A stretch of 45,609 nucleotides of DNA. Origin: an uncultured Saprospiraceae bacterium. GTDB taxonomy: Bacteria; Bacteroidota; Bacteroidia; Chitinophagales; Saprospiraceae. Below, in pieces: positions 16,725 to 25,360 of this stretch (the stretch's first letter is position 1; each line of letters begins with the position of its first letter). The notes under the pieces are model-generated. The model saw only the letters and a program-made list of their open reading frames with translations. It ran no database searches and was not told the origin of the DNA. The DNA lies in contig CALKXE010000051.1 of NCBI GenBank assembly GCA_938003955.1, positions 1 through 45,609 on the forward strand, read 5' to 3'. Both the position numbers and the translations under genes were made by a program.

Positions 16725-18713
16725 TTATTTTAGAGAAAACGCTTTAATCTTATTCTCCTTCGTATCCTTATAATAAATCATTTTTTCATATTCATCGAGA
16801 ATATATTTCGGTTCTTTTTCGGTCATTGTAATTGTGTATTTCTCATCTCCTGAAACCATATCGAAGAATATTAAACCTCTGTCTCCTGTTTCTAATTTGG
16901 TAAATACATATGGAATGGCGAAAGAACCTCGATTGGCGTTTCTTTGACGCTTTGCTGCCATCTGATTGGCGTATGCATTGTTATCATTCAAGCCATCTAC
17001 CATGCTGCCTTTGTGTATAACATCTCCTGAAGAACCACTGGTTACGGTCATTACTTTTCCTGCATTTCCAGAAGCCATTGCTCCTACGGTTACAGCAGCT
17101 CCGGCTAACTTCATAAATGTAGAAGTGTTATCAGATTTTTTATAATGAAAGTTATAAACCTGAGTTCCGTCTAGCGTATAGAAAGCAATACTATTTGATC
17201 CTTTAAGGTAAATCCCGTTATCCAGCATCGCAAGCGAAGGGCTAATTAGGTTAGCATCAAAATCTTTAAATTTTACTTTTTGTTCGAATTGAAAGAATTC
17301 TCCAGTGCTTAGATCTACGTATCCTGCTTTTTTGTCATTATAGACACCAAGATTATTTGTGGTTTCATTTAGTGCATATGTAAAACCTGGCTTCAGTGAT
17401 AGGTTTTTCTTCCAGACCTTTTCTCCATCTGCAGCATTTAGCATAGCCATCTTTGTGTCGGTTATAACGAGAATTTTTCCGCCATCCAATATGTCTATTG
17501 ATGGAGGAGTAAGACTGGTACTACTATAGCTCCATAATTCCTGACCTTTTTTATCAATGGCAGCAACTTCCATCTGTGTAGAAAATTTATTAACGTATAA
17601 GACATAAGCATCAGTGTCAATAATATCAGATATTAGGAATGGAATTTTATTCTTATAAGGGTATACTAGGTTGAAATTATTAAGGTTGATTTCATTCATG
17701 AATTTGGTTTGGATAAGAATAGTACCATTTATTTCTTTAAGTGATTTCACTTTGTGATCAAACGTCTTGCTATTTATTATCTCAAGATTGGTTTTATCTA
17801 ATTCTACTAAGTCTTTTTTGATACCTGCGAACAATCTATTTTCATAATTGAAGAAAAAAGAAGGTTCAGATTTCCATTTTCCTTCTGTTTTTGGTGTGCT
17901 GCTTTTTGAATCATAGATAGTGTATTTCTTTTTGTCTAATAATAGCCAATCATTATTATCAACTCCAGCATTCAATACTTCTAGATTTCTACTTTTATTT
18001 TTTTGTTCCCACAATAATTCGCCCGTTTCAGTGCTAAATGCTTTTAACATCTTATTGTCCCAGTGAATAATGAATGCGGACTTATCTTCAGTTACTGAAA
18101 GCAAATCATATGAATCATCTAAATCAACTTGTGCATGAATACTACCATCAGCAATATTCAAAATATGAAAAGCTTCTTTTCTAAAGATCAATATTTTTCC
18201 TGATTGAGTTATTACAGGCTTAGAACCTTCATATGCCCCGAGGATTCCATTTCCTTTTATTTTATCAGCAATTTTTGTACTCCATATTTTATTGGATACT
18301 AAATCTAAGAGCTCTACTACATCTTTTTTATCAGATTTTAAGTTGAATAGTAATTTACCGTCTTCTAGTAGTTCATCGATATTGTCTATATAAGTCTTCT
18401 CTGGATGGTAGCTTATTAAGTTTCCATCTCTACTGTCGATAATAGAATAGAATTTCCCTGTGTTTTTTAGATAAGGAAAATCAGACATCAGTTGCAGTTC
18501 ATCTAAGTCCTTTATATCATTTACAGTCCAGTTTACTTCTCCCGTTTTGGGTTGTAATGATCGTAGACTTCCTTCATCAGATACAAGGAGCATTCCATCA
18601 TCTGTTTGGATGATATTAGAATTTTTTCCTAGATCATCTAGTGTCCATATTACATCTTGTGCATATGAGAAAGATGCAAATAGTAAGCATATTGCAATTG
18701 GTAAATACTTCAT
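16725..18713 (-). CDS. Secreted PQQ-like beta-propeller protein
   Basis: This 662-residue protein has a signal peptide (MKYLPIAICLLFASFSYAQD) and a set of PQQ-type propeller blades, each with a tryptophan after a G-E/K element: LQPKTGEVNWTVND, FSTETGELLWEQKN, IDKKGQELWSYSST and LNAADGEKVWKKNLS. A glycine/alanine-rich stretch near 545-575 (AGAAVTVGAMASGNAGK) interrupts the last part and might be a loop or short membrane-like segment. No catalytic residues of quinoprotein dehydrogenases are recognised, so it is more likely a structural or sensor propeller such as a BamB-like protein than an enzyme. The gene is monocistronic between its own terminator and a 113-nt gap to the patatin gene. Confidence 0.85.
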   Translation of the reverse strand: MKYLPIAICLLFASFSYAQDVIWTLDDLGKNSNIIQTDDGMLLVSDEGSLRSLQPKTGEVNWTVNDIKDLDELQLMSDFPYLKNTGKFYSIIDSRDGNLISYHPEKTYIDNIDELLEDGKLLFNLKSDKKDVVELLDLVSNKIWSTKIADKIKGNGILGAYEGSKPVITQSGKILIFRKEAFHILNIADGSIHAQVDLDDSYDLLSVTEDKSAFIIHWDNKMLKAFSTETGELLWEQKNKSRNLEVLNAGVDNNDWLLLDKKKYTIYDSKSSTPKTEGKWKSEPSFFFNYENRLFAGIKKDLVELDKTNLEIINSKTFDHKVKSLKEINGTILIQTKFMNEINLNNFNLVYPYKNKIPFLISDIIDTDAYVLYVNKFSTQMEVAAIDKKGQELWSYSSTSLTPPSIDILDGGKILVITDTKMAMLNAADGEKVWKKNLSLKPGFTYALNETTNNLGVYNDKKAGYVDLSTGEFFQFEQKVKFKDFDANLISPSLAMLDNGIYLKGSNSIAFYTLDGTQVYNFHYKKSDNTSTFMKLAGAAVTVGAMASGNAGKVMTVTSGSSGDVIHKGSMVDGLNDNNAYANQMAAKRQRNANRGSFAIPYVFTKLETGDRGLIFFDMVSGDEKYTITMTEKEPKYILDEYEKMIYYKDTKENKIKAFSLK

Positions 18714-18826
18714 TTTTATAAATTGAGTTTGTTAAATTATAAAGATTATTGATTTGAAATCTTTAAAGAAGATTGTTAATATTTTATCGTCTGATTACTA
18801 ATCATTAACTGGAAGCTAATAATTTT

Positions 18827-19717
18827 CTAAAATTTGACTCTTTTGGCTGCGTATTCATATCCTTCTTGCCACCACTGCTTCATAGTAACGGGGTCGAAGT
18901 GGAAAGAATACTCGGTCAAAACTCTCGGAGTGAAAAAGAATCTAACATGAATATCATTGTTGTAAATTGATTGATAATGTCCAATAAGAATATCATCATA
19001 TACGATTTGATTCAGCATAAATCCCATTGACTGTAAAAGCACATCAAAAGCATTTCTAGTCTTCATGTTTTCGGTAGACCTATGTCTAGGTTGTAATACG
19101 ATTACGTCTATTTCTTTAGCACCATTTGATATAGCTTCTTCGATTGGAATATAGTTACCGAAGCCACCATCAGCATATTCACAACCATTTTTTTCGACTA
19201 GACTCATAAATGGAACAAAACAAGAAGATATCCACATCCAATCGCAGAAATCTTCATAACTATTATCAGATAGATGCTTATACTCTATTGTATTCTTGGT
19301 AAGGTTTGAAGCCGTGATAATTACTTTTTTTCCAGAAGCTTTCACTTTTCGATAGTCTTCTGGGGTAAGGATTTTACCTATTGTTTTACGAAGATTGGAA
19401 GTATCACCAAAGGTTTTTTTGCGCTTTAGAAACATCTTGATGATGTTCATATGGTGCATTCTAGATTTCAGGTTGCCGTCTTTGTCTTTCGTAATCTTGA
19501 ATGGACACACTTTGAATACATCTCGTTGAGTCACATTGGTATAGGCCTCTTTGATCCGACTAATATTCCCTATTGATAAGTGAGGAATAAGCAGACTACC
19601 CGTAGAACTACCAACGAACATATCATAGTCTTGCTTTTCTTCATTGATCAGATACTCAGCAACACCTCCCGCGAATGAGCCCTTACTTCCACCTCCTGAA
19701 ATAACCAATGCTTTCAT
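18827..19717 (-). CDS. Patatin-like phospholipase
   Basis: The 296-residue product has the three patatin hallmarks. These are the oxyanion loop SGGGSKGSFAGG (residues 7-18), the nucleophile elbow GSSTG with Ser38, and the catalytic aspartate in the motif DGGFGN at about residue 183. It should hydrolyse acyl esters of phospholipids or other lipids with a Ser-Asp dyad. There is no signal peptide, so it is probably cytoplasmic or peripheral. It lies 93 nt downstream of carB on the same strand; I know no functional link and suspect mere adjacency. The fold is short, without additional domains such as POTRA or barrel parts. Confidence 0.93.
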   Translation of the reverse strand: MKALVISGGGSKGSFAGGVAEYLINEEKQDYDMFVGSSTGSLLIPHLSIGNISRIKEAYTNVTQRDVFKVCPFKITKDKDGNLKSRMHHMNIIKMFLKRKKTFGDTSNLRKTIGKILTPEDYRKVKASGKKVIITASNLTKNTIEYKHLSDNSYEDFCDWMWISSCFVPFMSLVEKNGCEYADGGFGNYIPIEEAISNGAKEIDVIVLQPRHRSTENMKTRNAFDVLLQSMGFMLNQIVYDDILIGHYQSIYNNDIHVRFFFTPRVLTEYSFHFDPVTMKQWWQEGYEYAAKRVKF

Positions 19718-19810
19718 AAACTTATCATAGATTTAGAGAGATCGAGATTCCGAGATAACGAAAGATAACCTTCATTTCTAAGAATCTCTGGTTCTCAAAG
19801 TCTCATTTAT

Positions 19811-22627
19811 TTATCTTGTTAAGAACATGTTTCTATTTCTCTCCAATTCTCTAAAGAATGGATCATTCGTATCTTTTACAAATCGAATTGCTTCTCCCGT
19901 ACTCTTCATCTCTGGTCCCAACTGCTTATCTACATTCGGAAATTTATTGAATGAGAATACTGGCACTTTGATCGCAAATCCTTCTAGTTGTTTATCTACA
20001 GTAAAGTCTTTGATCTTTTTATTACCGATCATCACATGTGTAGCTATATTCAAGAATGGAACACCGTATGCTTTCGCGATAAATGGTGTTGTTCTCGATG
20101 CTCTAGGATTTGCTTCGATTACATATACTTGTTCGTCTTTGATAGCGAACTGGATATTGATCAATCCTCTTATTTGTAGCGCTTCAGCAAGTTTGAGTGT
20201 ATATTCTTTCATCTTATCGAGCACTGCATCTGAGAGAGAGTACGTAGGCAATGTCGCAGAACTATCTCCTGAGTGAACTCCAGCTGGCTCGATATGCTCC
20301 ATGATTCCCATGATGAGTAACTCGTCACCATCATAGATCGCATCTACTTCGGCTTCCTTGGCTCTTTCTAAAAACTGATCTACCAATACTTTATTATCAG
20401 GCATGTGCTTGAAGATCTCAAGTACTTGCTTTTCTAATTCGTCATCGTTGATTACAATTTTCATTCGTTGTCCACCCAATACATAAGATGGTCTTACTAA
20501 TACTGGATAAGATACCTCATTGGCAACCTTAAGCGCCATGTCAGCATCATCCGCAACTCCGAATCTTGGATAAGGAATCCCCAGATCTTTCAATAAACCT
20601 GAGAATCTTCCTCTATCTTCAGCAAGGTCCATAGCATCGAAGCTACTTCCCATTATTTTTATTCCTTTTTTATGTAGAGTTTCAGCTAATTTTAGTGCTG
20701 TCTGTCCACCTAGTTGTACGATGACTCCTTCTGGTTTTTCTAATTCGATGATCTCTTCAAGGTGTTCCCAATAGATCGGTTCGAAGTATAGCTTATCAGC
20801 GGTGTCAAAATCAGTAGAAACTGTTTCTGGGTTACAATTGATCATGATTGATTCGTACCCGGCCTCTTTGATAGCCTTAAGTCCGTGGACACAACAGTAA
20901 TCAAATTCTATTCCTTGACCGATTCTGTTTGGTCCTGATCCTAGAACTATTATTTTCTTCTTATCAGAAGGGATACTTTCATTCTCTTGGTCAAAAGTAG
21001 AGTAGAAGTATGGTGTCTTTGCCTCGAATTCTGCGGCACAAGTATCTACCATTTTGTAAGTTCTTCTGATATCAAGTTTCTTTCGTTGCTTAGTTACAGC
21101 ATCTTCTTCGATTCTCATGACCCAAGCGATCTGTGCATCGGAGTATCCTACCTCTTTGAGGTCTCTAAAAAACTCAATTGGAATATCTTCTGGTACATTA
21201 TATTTGTCCAGTTTATCTTCCATCTTGACCAATCTCTTGATTTGATTAATATACCAAGGGTCGATTCTTGTCAACTTTTGCACTGTCTTAACAGGTACAC
21301 CTAGTCTTAATGCATCTTTTAATCTATAGATACGATCATCACTTGCTTGTTCTAATCTTGTAAGAATATCTTCTGTTCTGATCCATTCTTTCTTGTCGGC
21401 TCCAAGTCCACTTCTATTATTTTCTTGAGATTGACATGCCTTTTGCAGTGCTTCGAGAAAGTTACGACCTATAGCCATTACTTCTCCTACAGATTTCATC
21501 TGCAGTCCTAGTCTCTTATCTGCGCCATTAAATTTCTCGAAATTCCATCTTGGCATTTTTACGATTACATAATCAAGCGTAGGCTCGAAGAATGCAGATG
21601 TAGTACCAGTGATTTGATTTTTGAGTTCGTCAAGCGTATAACCTATTGCAAGTTTTGTAGCTATTTTGGCAATTGGATAACCGGTTGCCTTACTGGCCAA
21701 TGCAGATGATCTAGATACTCTAGGGTTGATCTCGATACAAATTAAATTTTCTGTCACTGGATCTTGTGCAAATTGTACATTACATCCACCTGCGAAATTA
21801 CCCATAGACCTCATGAGCTGTATAGCATCGTTACGCATCATTTGGTAAGCTTTATCTGAAAGCGTCATTGCTGGAGCAACAGTTATACTATCTCCAGTAT
21901 GTATTCCCATTGGATCAAGATTCTCCACGGTACATATTATGACAACATTATCATTACTATCTCTAAGTAATTCTAGTTCAAACTCCTTCCAACCTAAGAC
22001 AGCTTGCTCAACTAATACCTCATGTGTAGGCGATGCATCAAGTCCTCTTCTGAGGTAATCGTCAAAAAGTGCTTCTTCAAACACTAATCCTCCACCGAAT
22101 CCACCTAATGTATAAGAAGGTCTGATTACTAGCGGGAATCCAATTTTTTGTGCAGCTTCCTTTCCTTCTAAGAAACTGTTAGCGATAAAAGATGGTGCTA
22201 CCGATTGACCCAACTTGATCACATGTTCACGGAATGCTTCTCTATTTTCTGCTAATTCAATCGCTTCGAGGTCTACTCCTATCAATCGCACATTGAATTC
22301 GTCCCAAAGACCCTGTTTTCCAGCTTCGATAGCTAGATTCAAGGCGGTTTGGCCTCCCATTGTTGCTAATACTGCATCGATTTTACGTTCAGTGAGTATC
22401 TCTCTGAGGCTTTGTACCGTCAATGGTTTGAGATAAATATGATCCGCAGTCATCGGATCAGTCATGATCGTTGCAGGATTACTATTGATAAGGCTGACTT
22501 CGATACCCTCTTCAACAAGAGACCTTGCGGCCTGTGTTCCAGAATAATCGAATTCGCAAGCTTGGCCTATAATAATAGGTCCGCTACCTATGATAAGGAC
22601 GGATTTTATAGATAAATCTCTTGGCAT
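19811..22627 (-). CDS. carB: Carbamoyl-phosphate synthase large subunit, short form
   Basis: The enzyme makes carbamoyl phosphate from bicarbonate, ammonia (from the CarA glutaminase) and two ATP, for pyrimidines and arginine. Both synthetase halves are present: the first opens with IIGSGPIIIGQACEFDYSGT (about residues 11-30) and the second with VLGSGPNRIGQGIEFDYC (about 557-574), each with its ATP-grasp domain. The protein has 938 residues, while E. coli CarB has 1073, and it stops soon after the second ATP-grasp region (PEMKSTGEAIRF, end RNRNMFLTR). So the C-terminal MGS-like domain that binds UMP and ornithine is absent. I recall shortened CarB being usual in Bacteroidota. carA is not in the window. 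Confidence 0.97.
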   Translation of the reverse strand: MPRDLSIKSVLIIGSGPIIIGQACEFDYSGTQAARSLVEEGIEVSLINSNPATIMTDPMTADHIYLKPLTVQSLREILTERKIDAVLATMGGQTALNLAIEAGKQGLWDEFNVRLIGVDLEAIELAENREAFREHVIKLGQSVAPSFIANSFLEGKEAAQKIGFPLVIRPSYTLGGFGGGLVFEEALFDDYLRRGLDASPTHEVLVEQAVLGWKEFELELLRDSNDNVVIICTVENLDPMGIHTGDSITVAPAMTLSDKAYQMMRNDAIQLMRSMGNFAGGCNVQFAQDPVTENLICIEINPRVSRSSALASKATGYPIAKIATKLAIGYTLDELKNQITGTTSAFFEPTLDYVIVKMPRWNFEKFNGADKRLGLQMKSVGEVMAIGRNFLEALQKACQSQENNRSGLGADKKEWIRTEDILTRLEQASDDRIYRLKDALRLGVPVKTVQKLTRIDPWYINQIKRLVKMEDKLDKYNVPEDIPIEFFRDLKEVGYSDAQIAWVMRIEEDAVTKQRKKLDIRRTYKMVDTCAAEFEAKTPYFYSTFDQENESIPSDKKKIIVLGSGPNRIGQGIEFDYCCVHGLKAIKEAGYESIMINCNPETVSTDFDTADKLYFEPIYWEHLEEIIELEKPEGVIVQLGGQTALKLAETLHKKGIKIMGSSFDAMDLAEDRGRFSGLLKDLGIPYPRFGVADDADMALKVANEVSYPVLVRPSYVLGGQRMKIVINDDELEKQVLEIFKHMPDNKVLVDQFLERAKEAEVDAIYDGDELLIMGIMEHIEPAGVHSGDSSATLPTYSLSDAVLDKMKEYTLKLAEALQIRGLINIQFAIKDEQVYVIEANPRASRTTPFIAKAYGVPFLNIATHVMIGNKKIKDFTVDKQLEGFAIKVPVFSFNKFPNVDKQLGPEMKSTGEAIRFVKDTNDPFFRELERNRNMFLTR

Positions 22628-22652
22628 AATGGATGGATTGGATAAATTTTAG

Positions 22653-22660
22653 GCGAAGAT
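22653..22660 (-). promoter_or_regulatory. Possible -7 element for carB
   Basis: On the minus strand the octamer is TATCTTCG, seven of eight positions matching TAnnTTTG. It lies 26 nt upstream of the carB start. No -33 element is clear. Confidence 0.3.
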
Positions 22661-22820
22661 AATGGATAAAAGAGATTTTTATAAAATGAAGGGATTAAAG
22701 TATCCACTTAAGAGTAAAAATATGTTAGGAAGTAATAAATAAGAAAATAGAATTCCAAAATAAGGCTGAATTGAGTTAAACTCTAGAGTGTGGATATTAC
22801 TTTTACTTCAAAGCATAATA

Positions 22821-23843
22821 ATGAAAGTTATAAAAATAACAAAGGTTGAAAAGAAAGAATGTCGTCTGGGTAGTGATATATATACAGCAAAACTTACTAT
22901 TCCGCCTGGTGAGCATAATTTTATTCTTCTCGATGATTTGTATTGTTGGACACCCACTTATTATGATTATAGCACAGCTTCATTGGAGTTTCACATAACG
23001 GATTTATCTGAGTCTCTTAAATCTGGTTTTGTGAGTTATGTAATGGAAAATGGATTGGATGTGAAAGTAAATCAAATAAGTACTGAGGACTACAAAGAAA
23101 AAATGAAGGTATTGATAGAAAAAGCGATGCCACTCAGAAAAGACTTGATCATATCTTGGTTGAAAAAGACAAAGGTGCTAATCGAGAGTGAACAAATTCC
23201 TGTTGAGGATAAGTCTTATGAAATGATACGCAAAAACCTTACGGATATCGAGAGTGAAGACTTATCAGCGTTATTTCTGATTGATGATAAAGCTATAAAC
23301 CCAATAGCTAGTAGGGCGATACCTTATACACTTTCAATTCATGCTAAAAGAGGGCTAAATTTTGACGCAATTGGTGAAGCAGACTTGTATATAAAGCTGC
23401 ATGATGATGTTATTTCACAACATGTTATAATGTTTAATAATGGTGAACCTGTTGCAATGAAGGATTTAAGATATAAATATGATCTGCCATATCCATGCAA
23501 TAAATTATATACGAAAAATAGTTTTTCGGAAGAAGAAGCGGAGCAATACAGTGATTTATATGAAATATTTGATGAAGAAACTGAAGAATATTTCGGAACA
23601 GAATTTGGCGATTCTAGTAAAATAGGTGGGTACTTTGGGGAAGACATTGAGTATGCCTGCATAAATCATGATCCCTTCGATTATGAACGAGACTGGAAGA
23701 GCCTCTTAATGATTTGTTCTTACAGTCATCCTTGTGATTTCTTTGCTGATATTGGTGATTGTCATGCAGATATTATGATCATTGAAAGTGGGAAAGATGG
23801 AGAAGAGGTATTGGAAAGTAGGATTGTACTGAGGTATACATAA
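22821..23843 (+). CDS. Hypothetical protein with a weak YwqG/DUF1963-like C-terminal part
   Basis: I place the start at the ATG at 22821 (MKVIKITKVEKKECRLGSD), because the 11 residues before it, from an upstream start at 22788, look like leader sequence. The protein has about 340 residues and no signal peptide. It is rich in acidic residues and has no clear named domain in its first 250 residues. The C-terminal part (GDSSKIGGYFGEDIEYACIN, then LLMICSYSHPCDFFADIGDC) resembles the DUF1963/YwqG pattern of KIGG followed by a hydrophobic LLxI...GDxG segment. That is a visual match only. It is not in an operon with a recognised partner; a structured hairpin follows it. Confidence 0.7.
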   Translation: MKVIKITKVEKKECRLGSDIYTAKLTIPPGEHNFILLDDLYCWTPTYYDYSTASLEFHITDLSESLKSGFVSYVMENGLDVKVNQISTEDYKEKMKVLIEKAMPLRKDLIISWLKKTKVLIESEQIPVEDKSYEMIRKNLTDIESEDLSALFLIDDKAINPIASRAIPYTLSIHAKRGLNFDAIGEADLYIKLHDDVISQHVIMFNNGEPVAMKDLRYKYDLPYPCNKLYTKNSFSEEEAEQYSDLYEIFDEETEEYFGTEFGDSSKIGGYFGEDIEYACINHDPFDYERDWKSLLMICSYSHPCDFFADIGDCHADIMIIESGKDGEEVLESRIVLRYT

Positions 23844-23869
23844 TACTATATTGGTAATTTATATATTCT

Positions 23870-23903
23870 ATAGATGGCATAGCATTCGAAAAATGCCATC
23901 TAT
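23870..23903 (+). repeat. Perfect 11-bp inverted repeat after the YwqG-like gene
   Basis: The arms ATAGATGGCAT and ATGCCATCTAT (23870-23880 and 23893-23903) pair perfectly around a 12-nt loop. There is no T-run right after it, so it is either an imperfect terminator, an RNA processing structure or a protein-binding palindrome. Confidence 0.7.
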
Positions 23904-23974
23904 GAGTCGAGAATACTAGTTTTAACACAAATTTCGTTCTCAGAGCCCAACTTTATCTTTCAAGGATTAGAATT

Positions 23975-24508
23975 ATGAAATTAGCTCTACTTTTTATTTC
24001 TATTATTTTTTGGGGCTGTTGTGGGCAAGAGGTTACCTATAATCTTGATCAATTAGATCTTAGCATTATAAGTAAAGAAGAATTTACGCGAGTCTCTTAT
24101 AATTATGTGACTCCAGATGATTTCTATTATTTTTCAAATAGTGATACTACAACAGTTTTAATGATTGATCATAAGCAACATCCTAAAGAAGAGTATAACT
24201 CATTTTATGATCGTTTAAAATGTGATCATTTTGAAAAGAACACGGTTTATTCTGCAGGAGATAACACCAATTATGTGACACTAAATTATAGTATAATAGA
24301 TGATATTATTTATTCTAAATATATAAATGCCGAAAAAGGAAATGAACGGTTTTTAACTTTTAATTTTGGAATAGAATCTAAGTATAAAGATACGCATGTA
24401 ATGATAAGAACTTTGAAAAATGAAATGGACTGGATCGAGATCTTTAATTGGGCTTCTACTATAGATGTTCAGTTAGAAGGGCAGATATTAAGGGTTATTT
24501 TTCATTAG
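23975..24508 (+). CDS. Unknown small lipoprotein
   Basis: A 177-residue protein with a short lipoprotein signal peptide; the lipobox is FWGCCGQE, with the modified cysteine at residue 15 or 16. The mature part is rich in tyrosine, aspartate and asparagine (LDQLDLSIISKEEF, SYNYVTPDDFYYFSNSDTT), suggesting a beta-rich periplasmic or surface domain. I recognise no family. It is on the same strand as the START-domain protein gene but separated by about 190 nt containing a long imperfect inverted repeat, so an operon is doubtful. Confidence 0.7.
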   Translation: MKLALLFISIIFWGCCGQEVTYNLDQLDLSIISKEEFTRVSYNYVTPDDFYYFSNSDTTTVLMIDHKQHPKEEYNSFYDRLKCDHFEKNTVYSAGDNTNYVTLNYSIIDDIIYSKYINAEKGNERFLTFNFGIESKYKDTHVMIRTLKNEMDWIEIFNWASTIDVQLEGQILRVIFH

Positions 24509-24540
24509 CGAATATTTTATGGGATAAGTAGAAGCTCGCA

Positions 24541-24620
24541 TAACCAATTGAAACGGAACTAAAGGGAAGTACTTTCAACTCAGTCATTTCCCCAAAGGCA
24601 CTTATTTGGTTATCTTTTTC
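24541..24620 (+). repeat. Long imperfect inverted repeat, possible terminator or small RNA
   Basis: ATAACCAA near 24541 pairs with TTGGTTAT near 24606-24613. Nested inside, GGGAA near 24565 pairs with TTCCC near 24590. A T-rich tail (CTTTTTC) follows. It may end the upstream lipoprotein gene. Positions are approximate and the loop is long. Confidence 0.4.
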
Positions 24621-24695
24621 AATAATTTTATTTTAATATTTGTCTAACTATTGACCTTGTATCATCGTTATATTCATGCATTACAAATAAACAGT

Positions 24696-25325
24696 ATGAA
24701 ACTCTTACTCTCATTTATATTAATACTTTCATTTAATAATATTAGTGCCCAAGTTGAATGGGAACTCCAGCGCGATGAATCGGGGATCAAAGTATGGACT
24801 AAGGATTATCCTAATTCTGATTTTAAGCAATTTAAAACGGAGACTAAGATTAAGGCTTCGTTGAAGAATGTGGTCGCTGTATTTCTCGATATCGAAAATA
24901 TGGGGTTATGGTATGATCGTGTTGAGAAAGTAGAAATGGTAGAAAAGATCTCTGAGATGGAAGGGACTTATAAAATAGACTTTGAGTTGCCATGGCCAGT
25001 GGCTGATAGAGTAAGTGCCGTAAGAGCATTATTATCGCATGATCCAGTTACCAATGTTGTAAGGGTAGACACAAATTATGAGCCTGGTATTATTAAAGAT
25101 ACGGATGTTTTACTAGTCACTAATATGCATAGCGAATGGATACTTACACCTGTCGATGAAGGGTTTGTACATATCTATCATAAAGGATATATGGATCCGG
25201 CAGGGTCACTACCTGCTTGGATATCTAATAGTGGAGTAAAAGATGGACCTGTCAAAACATTAACTGCACTAAAAGGAATACTACCAAATTATTCAAAAAC
25301 TGAAGTTGCTTTTCTTAAAGATTAA
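24696..25325 (+). CDS. Secreted START-domain protein
   Basis: I choose the ATG at 24696 rather than the upstream TTG at 24651, because it opens a standard signal peptide (MKLLLSFILILSFNNISAQ) that ends just before the conserved domain. The mature part, about 190 residues, is a START-like lipid-binding domain: VEWELQRDESGIKVWTKDYP, FKTETKIKASLKNVVAVFLD, YDRVEKVEMVEKISE, and FELPWPVADRVSAVRALLS. Proteins of this type bind a hydrophobic ligand in a helix-grip cavity, and the secreted bacterial versions are mostly uncharacterised. It precedes the 2-hydroxyacid dehydrogenase gene by 35 nt and may share its transcript. Confidence 0.9.
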   Translation: MKLLLSFILILSFNNISAQVEWELQRDESGIKVWTKDYPNSDFKQFKTETKIKASLKNVVAVFLDIENMGLWYDRVEKVEMVEKISEMEGTYKIDFELPWPVADRVSAVRALLSHDPVTNVVRVDTNYEPGIIKDTDVLLVTNMHSEWILTPVDEGFVHIYHKGYMDPAGSLPAWISNSGVKDGPVKTLTALKGILPNYSKTEVAFLKD

Positions 25326-25360
25326 ATAGGAAGTATTTTGCATTTCACTATTTTTGATCC

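Noticed and set aside
19827-20276. Plus-strand ORF of 149 codons inside carB
   Set aside because: It lies entirely antisense to a strongly conserved gene and the translation shows no domain or start signal; it is a frame shadow.
24651-24695. Upstream TTG start for the START-domain gene
   Set aside because: It adds 15 residues in front of a complete signal peptide, which begins at the ATG at 24696.
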